Part shown: piece by piece, positions 27,401 to 35,300 of the stretch
How the letters are laid out: every line of letters starts with the position of its first letter
Position numbering within the stretch: the stretch's first letter is position 1
Assembly: GCA_963815325.1 (NCBI GenBank)
Contig: CAWFGG010000010.1
Coordinates: 124,001-188,000 of the forward strand
Reading direction: 5' to 3'
From: JABDII01 sp963815325
GTDB lineage: Bacteria; Gemmatimonadota; Gemmatimonadetes; Gemmatimonadales; GWC2-71-9
DNA length: 64,000 nt
Notes under the pieces: generated by a model
Database searches by the model: none
What the model was told of the DNA's origin: nothing
What the model saw: only the letters and a program-made list of their open reading frames with translations
Made by a program: the position numbers and the translations under genes

Positions 27401-28973
27401 CGGCGCCGGCGCCTTGAGCCGCGGCTGGCCCGACCTTGTCCACCCGGACGTCGGCCTCCTGGATCACGGTGGTGGGGTCGGATGCGGTGTTGTTGGCCAG
27501 GTTGATCTCACCGCCGCCCGAGATATGCGAGCGGTTGACCACCGACGGTACGGCGGCAGCTCCTACCGTCACTACCAGCTGGAAACTGGAATTCCCTCCC
27601 GCAGCAAGTGCGCTAGCCAACCTCGCAGTCACCACCTGTCCCACGGCGGACACGGTCCATCCGGTGCCCGTGCCCGACACGAAGCCGAGGCCGGCCGGGA
27701 GGGTGTCGACCACGGTGATGGTGTCGACCGAGGACCGGGTGCCGACGTTCGACACGGTGATGGTGTAGGTGCCGTTGTTGCCCTCGGAGAAGGTGCCGCT
27801 GTGGGACTTGGTGATGGTGAGGTCGGGCAAGGAGATGGTGAGCCCGCAGCTGAGCGGCCGGGTCGGCGGTGTCAGGACCGCATTCAGGATCATGCGCTGG
27901 CCGTTGACCATGCCCAGTGTCGACCCGGCCCAGTCGTGGCCGCCCAGGTAGAAGGCCAGGCCCCCCTGGCCGCCATAGAGCTTCCCGGCCATCGCAGCGT
28001 AGGTCGGCGGGCTCGCGCCGATGTTGTCGGCGTGCACGTGTGCCGAATTCCGGAACACCGATCCTGGTAGGAGTGACCAGTCCTCCACCGAGCCACCCGG
28101 CGCGGGCTCGAGCACGCCCTCGAATTGACTGAACGAAAGGTCCGGGTTGGGGTACGCCAGGGCGTTCCCGATGTCGTTGCCGGTGATGCCGAGGGTGGTG
28201 AGGAACAGCCCGTTTGTGTCGTTCTCGTAGGTCAGTACCGAGGCGCACTGTCCCAAGAAGTTGCCGCCGTTCTGCAGGAAGCTCCGGACGGCGCTCACGC
28301 CGGTGTTATCGGTGTTGTGCGGCTCCATGACGACGGTGAAACACGAGCCGGCCAGGAGGTCGAAGTCATTCCCGACGGTGTAGTTGGGAATGCCCGCGGC
28401 GTCGAGGACGGCGGTGGCGATTCCGGCGTTGGTGGTGTTGACGTAGGGCCGGGGCTTGAAGAACAGATCGTAGCGGATGTCGACGGAGGCATCCTGGGTC
28501 AGCTCGTAGGCCACGACACTCCCGCCGAACGCCGTGATCCGGGCCTTGGCGACCGCGGCGTACGCCTTGTCGACGATGAAGGGGCCGCCGCGGAAGCTCA
28601 TCGATGTCGGAGCGCCGGTGGTCGGTGCGATCCGTTGGGCCTGGGCGCTGAAATCGATCGCGTCCTTGGCCTTGCCGGCCCGGATGGCCCATTTGACCGG
28701 GATGTTGTTCTGGAGGAGGTCGTTGACCAAGCCGTAGGCTCGGATGTTGAACGGTGCGACCAGGCTCTGGTTCGCCAGGTCCATCGGAATGACGAGCGAC
28801 CCCTTGGGAACGAGCTGGATGTTTGGTGCAGGCGGAGGAACATCCTGCGCCTCTCCGAGCCGGGGGATCCCGAAGAAGGCAAGTAGCGCAACCAAGCCTG
28901 CGGCGACCAGCCGCCCGGCGCGGTCCTGTGACTGCGTGCTCCCTACCAGCGATCCCGATTTCACCAATCCCAT
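21402..28973 (-). CDS. Giant secreted repeat protein with DUF11 domains (three frameshifts)
   Basis: The start is the ATG at 28973 with AAAGGA upstream; a signal peptide follows (GLVALLAFFGIPRLGEAQ). About 400 residues of unrecognised N-terminal domain come first (ending near FYLGGHDWAGSTLGMVNGQR), then four DUF11-type Ig-like domains (DLTITKSHSGTFSEG, VTVTDTLPPLTQITF, VLRDTLPPGVAFIS, VSDAFPAGLSAVTW). Ten repeats of about 137 residues follow, each with an IRIRIP.GFPMTW core, and then two terminal DUF11-like modules ending in AQIK. Single inserted bases near 24827, 24169 and 23771 break the frame. Removing them gives 2,523 codons. It is likely a surface fibre or adhesin; no catalytic motif is seen. 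Confidence 0.8.
22150..26315 (-). repeat. Ten tandem ~414-bp coding repeats with a duplicated four-repeat block
   Basis: Each unit encodes about 137 residues: a linker (TISSAANQSF-like), IRIRIP.G.PMTW, TLGGSAA.KV, a strand pair (VVLDVDVAFVPGDQLTV), LxFxNFTA and a DDKTxSIG end. Two kinds alternate: A (SYEDAGHTLVLDV) and B (KGYEDGNxTVxLDV). Units 2-4 and 6-8 from the N-terminus are nearly identical at a distance of about 1.67 kb, pointing to a recent block duplication. The fold is presumably an all-beta Ig-like module. I do not recognise a named family. Confidence 0.85.
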
Positions 28974-29531
28974 CAGTCCTTTCGCGTCTAACCGCGCTGG
29001 TGCCCACCCACCAACCTGTCGGGCATGCGGAGGCACGTGCCCCCGACGCGCGTTGGCCCGCTCTCCTCCCGCCGTTCCTCTATGGAAGGCAGGACTCGTG
29101 CCGCCGAGCGAAGGCTGCGAGGGAGTGTGCCGGTGCCGGATGCGGAGTCCGGGTCTCTGGTGTTCCGCTTGGGTTTCTCGGGCAGAACGCGAGGCGCTGT
29201 CCGGTGAAGTCTTGGTTCTTCCGGTCGCATCGGCACCATGGAAACGGCCCACGAGAACGTCCCGTTAACACCCCTGGAGATGTACGATTTCTTTACGGCA
29301 CTATGCGTCCAAACTGGGGTTTTCCCCACCTCGTCAAGCGGATCGCTTTGGTCCGGGAAACGAACGTAAGCTCTTATATGGCAATCAACTAGAAGAATCC
29401 ACCAGCAGCCTTGGACATTCGGCACATTTGGCACATGCCCTGCAAACTTTGGTTGCCACAGCCGTACGATTCTGAGAGATCCATTCGAGGTGGACTCGGC
29501 GGGAAACGATGAAACCGGAGACGACTAAAGG
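28974..29531. other. Divergent intergenic region of the envelope locus
   Basis: The 558 bases separate the giant repeat gene from the plus-strand DUF11 operon. Short open frames here have no ribosome-binding sites or recognisable products. A TGGGG-TTTT-CCCCA hairpin lies at 29315-29328, a lower-GC stretch at about 29360-29400, and a sigma-54-like promoter at 29431. An 8-codon open frame (ATG AAA CCG...) ends in a TGA overlapping the ATG at 29532. No riboswitch family was recognised. Confidence 0.5.
29431..29446 (+). promoter_or_regulatory. Sigma-54-type -24/-12 promoter candidate
   Basis: TGGCAC, then six bases, then TGCA: the GG and GC dinucleotides are exactly 10 bases apart and 10 of 11 fixed positions around them match the TGGCAC-N5-TTGCA form apart from the C before TGC. 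The start would lie near 29457, about 75 bases before the first operon gene. Use depends on an RpoN and activator not seen in this window. Confidence 0.45.
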
Positions 29532-30137
29532 ATGACTCGATCGATGTGCAGAGGCTTCTCGCTCGCCGCACTGGCGCTCCTCATGGCAGGAACGGGGTGG
29601 GCCCAGTCGGCGGGGATGCAGAAGCCCAAGGCCCTGGTGATGACGGCGGAGAACCTGATGCAGGCCGATGCCCGCCATCAGGACCTCGCCAAGGACGGCG
29701 GCGATCCGGCGACACTCCTGCCTGGAGACGTGATCCGCTACCAGCTCCGGTTCACCAACGTCACCAACGACTCGGTCCGCCACGTGGTGTTCAACAACCG
29801 GCTGCCGCAGGGGCTCCGCTACATGGACGCCACGGCCGGCGGCGACCGGGACGATCTGACTATCGAATACTCGATCGACGGCGGCACGAGCTATTCGGCG
29901 CAACCGATGATCGACGTTGAAGTAGACGGGAAGCGGGTCAAGCGGCCCGCTCCCGCCGAGATGTATACCCATATCCGCTGGACCATCGAGGGGTGGCTCC
30001 AACCCAACGCCCACGTCACGGCGGAATTCAAAGCACACCTGCCGAATGCGGCAGGATCCAACGCTGAACCCGATGGCCAGGGCCGGACCACCGGCACCGC
30101 CAGTGGTCAAGCGACCAACCCTGGAACTGAGGAGTGA
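29532..30137 (+). CDS. Secreted DUF11-like single-domain protein (201 aa)
   Basis: The product has a signal peptide (CRGFSLAALALLMAGTGWAQ) and one Ig-like domain with DVIRYQLRFTNVTNDSVRHV and NRLPQGLRYMDAT, the conserved-repeat (DUF11) pattern, then YTHIRWTIEGWLQPN. The same THIRW-xxE module occurs at the end of the giant divergent gene. A second ATG at 29544 has better spacing from AAAGGA and may be the true start. The C-terminal 30 residues are Gly/Thr/Asn-rich and probably disordered. It is the first gene of a four-gene operon. No enzyme motif; structural role inferred. Confidence 0.7.
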   Translation: MTRSMCRGFSLAALALLMAGTGWAQSAGMQKPKALVMTAENLMQADARHQDLAKDGGDPATLLPGDVIRYQLRFTNVTNDSVRHVVFNNRLPQGLRYMDATAGGDRDDLTIEYSIDGGTSYSAQPMIDVEVDGKRVKRPAPAEMYTHIRWTIEGWLQPNAHVTAEFKAHLPNAAGSNAEPDGQGRTTGTASGQATNPGTEE

Positions 30138-30142
30138 GTGCG

Positions 30143-31366
30143 ATGACATCGACAACCTTGAGAGCGCTGGCGCTTGCCGGCCTCTGTGCGCTGTTCGGCG
30201 CGACGGAGGTATTTGCGCAGGGTGCCACCCCCGAGAACACCGTCATCCGGAACATCGCGTCGGTGAGCTTCACCGATGCCAACGGCAATAGCTACACGCC
30301 GGTGTTGGACACGGTGGACGTCACCGTCGGGTTCGTGGCGGGCGTCAACGTCAGCGGCCCGGCGACGGCAACGCCCGTCGTGGGCAGCACCAACGACACC
30401 CTGACCTACACCATGCAGAATCTCGGCAATGGACGGGATACCCTGACGGTGAGTTCCACGGTCGACGCGACGGTGATGATCAACGTGCGCTACCGCTTCA
30501 ACGGAACCAACTATGCCTCGGCAGGGGCGCTGAACACCGCGCTCGCCGCCTATGGCTCGATCGCCCAGGACAGCACCATCACCGTCCAGGTGATCTACGA
30601 CGTGCCGGCCGGCAGCGGCGGTCTGTCCGGTGACTTCACGATCACCGGGAGATCGAAGCGGGATGCGACCAAGTTCGACACGGTGACCACCACCGTCACG
30701 CCGTCCGAGACCATCGACGTCACGGTGACGCCGGATGACACGACGGTTCAGCGACTCCCGAACAGCGGGACGGTGCCCACCTACGTCAACAGCTTCTGGG
30801 TCAAGAACACCGGGAACGGGCCCGAGGACTTTACCATCGCCGCGTCGAGGTCGAACCCGACGGTCATTACCAGCGCCACGCCGTCGATCACGTCGGTCAA
30901 CGCGCTGGCGGCGGGCGACTCGGTCCAGGTCACGGTGACCTACGTGGTGGCCAACGTGGCGGCCGCCTCGATCGACACGTTGTTCCTCACCGCCACATCG
31001 GTCACGGGGCCGGGGGCCGCGGTGGACAGCGGCTCGTACATCGTCACCGTGGTGAAGCCGGCGATCGCGGTCGTGAAGGAAGCGTATCGCGACAACGGGA
31101 CAACGCTGATCGGTGCAGCTGATTCGGTGGTCCCGCAGGAGTTCATCCGGTATAAGATCACCGTCACCAACAGTGGCGTCGCGGCGGCTCAGACCGTGGT
31201 GGTGGACGACGTGGTGCCCGCCGAGCTCCAATCGGTGGTGGCGTCCGATCCCACCGCCGCTGGCTGGGACTTCACCGGGACGTCCGGTAATACCGTCAAG
31301 GCCACCCTCGCGAGCCTGGCCGGAGGGGCGAGCGCAGAAGTCTGGATTCGCGCGCAGGTGAAGTAG
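30143..31366 (+). CDS. Secreted DUF11-type protein (407 aa)
   Basis: The ATG at 30143 has GAGGAG eight bases upstream; a GTG at 30134 overlapping the previous stop is the alternative. A signal peptide (LALAGLCALFGATEVFAQ) precedes the module GATPENTVIRNIASVSFTD...SYTPVLDTVDVTVGFVAGV, shared with the next two genes. Then come two or three Ig-like domains with TLTYTMQNLGNGRDTLTV and YVNSFWVKNTGNGPEDF, and a final DUF11 (FIRYKITVTNSGVAAAQTVVV) ending AQVK. It is likely an extracellular structural subunit. No catalytic motif. Confidence 0.7.
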   Translation: MTSTTLRALALAGLCALFGATEVFAQGATPENTVIRNIASVSFTDANGNSYTPVLDTVDVTVGFVAGVNVSGPATATPVVGSTNDTLTYTMQNLGNGRDTLTVSSTVDATVMINVRYRFNGTNYASAGALNTALAAYGSIAQDSTITVQVIYDVPAGSGGLSGDFTITGRSKRDATKFDTVTTTVTPSETIDVTVTPDDTTVQRLPNSGTVPTYVNSFWVKNTGNGPEDFTIAASRSNPTVITSATPSITSVNALAAGDSVQVTVTYVVANVAAASIDTLFLTATSVTGPGAAVDSGSYIVTVVKPAIAVVKEAYRDNGTTLIGAADSVVPQEFIRYKITVTNSGVAAAQTVVVDDVVPAELQSVVASDPTAAGWDFTGTSGNTVKATLASLAGGASAEVWIRAQVK

Positions 31367-31387
31367 TTGGAATGGGAGGCTCCGATC

Positions 31388-32308
31388 ATGCTTCGGACAG
31401 TCTCCCGAGCCGATGGAGGGCGTAGGCACCCACCCAGGCTGTTGGCCTGGGCCGGAGGCTGCGTCCTCCTCTCGGCGTTTCTCGTACCTACCCTTCATTC
31501 CCAGGGGGCGCCGACTCCGGCCGGCACGCGGATCGACAACTGGGCCGTAGCCACCTATATCGGCCCCAACGGCAACACCTACCAGGTCACCTCCGACACC
31601 CTCTCGGTCATCGTCGGGCAGGTAGCCGGAGTGGACCTCGATCCACCCCGCTTTTCAGTTGGCGATCCCGGCAACACGATCGTCTTCCCTCACACCCTCA
31701 CCAACCTCGGCAACGGCGCCGATAGCTTCGCCGTTTCGGTCACGTCGCCGGCCGGTTGGCCGGTCACCGTCTACCGGGATGTGAATGGTGACGGCGTGCT
31801 GGATTCGGGCGACTCGCCCCTCTCGGGTCCACTGCCGCTCACCTTGGGTCAAACCCAGGCCCTCCTCGTCGTGGTCCAAGTACCGGCCCTGGCCACGGTA
31901 CGCGGCACCACCGACACGCTCGCGGTGGTGGCCACGAGCCAGTACAACGGCTCGGTGTCGGACGCGGTTGCCGACGTGCTCGAGATCAGAGACGTGGGCA
32001 TCGTGGTCTCGCTCAGCAAGACGGTCGACCAGCCGAGCGCCACCATCGGCGATGTGCTGACCTACACGATCGCCTACACCGCAAGCGGACCCGGAAGCGC
32101 CACCAACTTCCGGATCGTCGACCTCATGCCGACCGGGACGTCGTACGTGCCCGGTAGCATGCGGCTGAACGGGGCGCTGTTGACCGATGCGGCGGGCGAC
32201 GATGCCGGGGTGTTCGACCTCGCCCAAAACCGCGTCACCTTCCTGGTCGGCGCCCTCGCCGGCGGCGACAACGGCACCGTCACCTTCCAGGTACGGGTCG
32301 ATGGCTAG
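31388..32308 (+). CDS. Secreted DUF11-type protein (306 aa)
   Basis: GGGAGG lies eight bases before the ATG at 31388, which begins MLRTVSRADGGRRHPPRLL. After the signal sequence (AGGCVLLSAFLVPTLHSQG) the module GAPTPAGTRIDNWAVATYI...SDTLSVIVGQVAGV repeats the pattern of the preceding gene. Next is an Ig-like domain with VYRDVNGDGVLDSGDSPLSG, a Ca2+-binding dockerin-like/EF-hand-type DxNxDG loop, and a DUF11 domain (VDQPSATIGDVLTYTIAYT, LMPTGTSYVPGSM). The start of the OmpA-domain gene overlaps its 3' end by eight bases, so the two are coupled. Confidence 0.7.
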   Translation: MLRTVSRADGGRRHPPRLLAWAGGCVLLSAFLVPTLHSQGAPTPAGTRIDNWAVATYIGPNGNTYQVTSDTLSVIVGQVAGVDLDPPRFSVGDPGNTIVFPHTLTNLGNGADSFAVSVTSPAGWPVTVYRDVNGDGVLDSGDSPLSGPLPLTLGQTQALLVVVQVPALATVRGTTDTLAVVATSQYNGSVSDAVADVLEIRDVGIVVSLSKTVDQPSATIGDVLTYTIAYTASGPGSATNFRIVDLMPTGTSYVPGSMRLNGALLTDAAGDDAGVFDLAQNRVTFLVGALAGGDNGTVTFQVRVDG

Positions 32309-35300
32309 CCGAGCCCGCATCCGACCGTGCGCTCCGCGGCTGGCGGGTATCGTCGCGGTGTTCGCCCTCGTTGCTGCAGGACGCCTGCACGCCCAGCAGG
32401 TGATGACCAACACTGCGGGCGGCACGTATGACACCTTTGCCGGCACCGATAGCGTGGTCTCGAATCCGGTGCAGACTACCCTGGTGGTGCCGCAGATCTC
32501 GCTCCAGAAAACACTGAGTGGGGGCGGGCCGCAGACTGCCCGGGTCGGGCAACAATTCGACTACAACTTTGCCTACGGCAATGCGTCGGCCACCGTGGCG
32601 GCGTTTGCTGCCGTCCTGTCCGACACGCTACCGGCGGGGCTCGAGTTCGTCTCGTCCGTTCCCGCGGCCTCGGTTGCAGGCCGGGTCCTGAGCTGGACGC
32701 TTGGCGACCTCCAACCCGGTGACAGCGGCACCATCCAGCTCACCGTCCGGGTCGACGCTTCGGTGCGCGACACCGTACGTGCCATCAACACCGGGTACCT
32801 GGCCGCGAGCAACGCGCCGATGGAAACGGCCGTGGCCCCCGAGGTCCAGCTGATCGGCGAGCCCAGCGCCGTGATCGCGCTCGACAAGTCGGCCGACATG
32901 TTGGAGGTCGGCATCGGCGAGCTTGCCCCCTACACCCTCACGGTCGAAAACAGCGGCGTCGTGCCGCTCACCGACATCCGGATCCAGGACCGGCTTCCCA
33001 TCGGCGCCCTGTACAACAAGGGATCGGCCAAAGGAGTCGACTCGGTCACGGCCAACGGGCGAGACGTCACGTTCTACGTTGCGGGGCCGCTCGCGCCGGG
33101 TGAGAGCCACACCGTCCACTACGCCGTCGCCATCGTGTCGCCCACCTCGACCAACCTCCAGAACCGAGCCGTGGCAAGGGCCATGGGCCAGTCGGCCACG
33201 TCGAGCGAGGTGTCCGCCTTCCTCCGGGTCCGGACCGCCTGGCCCATGGAGACTCGGGCCGCGATCGGGAAGGTGTGGGTCGACGTGAACGACGACGGCA
33301 TCCAGGACCCCGGCGAGCCCGGACTCGATCGGGTCGACATCTGGACCGACGACGGTGAGATCGCGACGACCGACGACGAAGGCCGCTTCTCCTACCGCAA
33401 CCTGCGGGCAGGGCATCACGGCTTCCGGCTCGATCCCGCAACACTGCCGGCCGGGTATCGCCTGGCCGGATACGGCCTCGCCGAGGACCTGGTGGTCCGT
33501 AATGCAGACGGGTGGACCACGCCGCGGGTCAACTTCCGGCTGATTCCTCGGGGCGGCACGGTATCCGAGCTGTTTCTCCCGGTGCCATGGCAGGTAACGG
33601 CGCGCCCGCGCTGTCCCAACCGGCCGGACTCGGTGCCCGGCCCCGACGGCACCTGCACGCCGGATCGCGTGGTCGACAGCACGATGATTCAGCCTGAGAT
33701 CGTCAGCGACTCGATTCCAGTCGCTGACCGGTTGGTGCTGAAGGGTGTCGAGTTCGAATTCAACAAGGCCGATCTGACCCGAGGTTCGGCGGCCGTGCTG
33801 GATGAGGTCGTCGCATCACTGCGCGACTTCCCCGAGGTTCGCGTCGAGGTGGCGGGACACACCGACTCGATCGGTTCTGCGGCGTACAATCTTGCCCTGT
33901 CGGAGGAGCGGGCCGCTTCGGTGGTTGGATATCTGGGTGGAGCCGGCATCGACATGACGCGGCTCGAGGCACGCGGGTACGGCCTGACCCGTCCGGTGGC
34001 GGACAACAAGACCGACGAGGGACGGGCCAGGAACCGGCGCGTCGAGTTGCAGATTCTCCGAGGCCCCGAGGGCGGAGGCATTCAGGCCGCGGCCGAATTC
34101 CTCGCCGAGTTGCTGGCGCAGGGTCTCGAGCAAGGTGAGCAGCTGCTTCATCAGCTCGAGATCGAACCCCTCGTGATAGCCATCGAGCCTCCGCCTCCGC
34201 CCACGATCGAGCTCGAGGCCACGATCGAGAACCCGTACGATACGCCGATCGATGGACTCGCCATCGACTTCTCCATTCCCATCGACTCCGCGGTGGTCTT
34301 GGTGGGCGACTCGGTCGCGGCAGTGCGCGCTGGTGGGGGCCTGGCGTTGCCGAGCATTCCGGCAGGGAAGGGCGTCCGCGTGATGGCCTGGGGACGGGGT
34401 CCCGTGGATTCTGTAACCGCTCGACTCGAGGGTGGGGAGCAACCATCCGCGCTGCTCGTGGCCGAGGTGCATAATCCGCTGTTGCCGGTGGGCGGACTCA
34501 AACGGGTCCGTTACGGCACCGACACGTTGCCCATGGCCGACGCGATACCCGAAGGCGCGACGGTCCTTGCCGTCCTCCGATCGCCACCCCAGGGGTGGCC
34601 GGGAGAGGCGACGTTCAGCGTTCCGGTCGGCTGGCGCTACGTGCCGGGCTCGGCGCGGCTGGATTCCGCCCCGCTGGCGGATCCCGATAGCCTCGTCGAT
34701 CGCACCGGCGAGCGAGTGCTGTTGTGGCAGCCGGTGGCGCGCGGGACCGGCCGGCTGGCAATCAGCCTCATGCCAACCGTTGGCGCAGTGGCAATCGACT
34801 CGGTCCGGGTTGCCGCACTGAGGGACCCGGAGGTGCGCGAGCGGGAACTGGGCCGCTCGTTCATCGCGGGGCCCGGCGTCAGGATCTTTCAGCCCACCGA
34901 CGGCCGGGTGTTCCCGAGCGACCGCGCATTCATCGGGGTCAACGGCGAAGCCAATGCGCCGATCGCGCTGTTCATCGACGACTCGCTCTACGCCAGCCCC
35001 AATCTGCGGCCCGATGGGGTGCACGACTTCATCGCCGTGCCGCTCGCACCGGGCCCGCACCGGCTCAAGGTGCGGATGATGAACTCGTGGCAAAAGCAAC
35101 GGTGGGATAGTGTGGCAGTGCACGTCACCGGCGTGCCAACCCGATTCATCGTTGAACCGAGCAGCATCCGGCTCACGGCGGGCAGCGAAGAGCCCGCGAC
35201 ACTCCGCGTTCGCGTACTGGACCAGTGGGATGTGCCGGTGGTCAACGGCCCGTTCGTGACTGTCATGGCCGAGGGCGCCGAGGTGGTTGGCGCCGATCGA

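Noticed and set aside
29380..29530. Possible cyclic-di-GMP riboswitch upstream of the DUF11 operon
   Set aside because: GCAAACTTTGGTTGC looked suggestive, but the conserved GEMM core sequences (GCAAACC...GACGCAAAG type) are absent.
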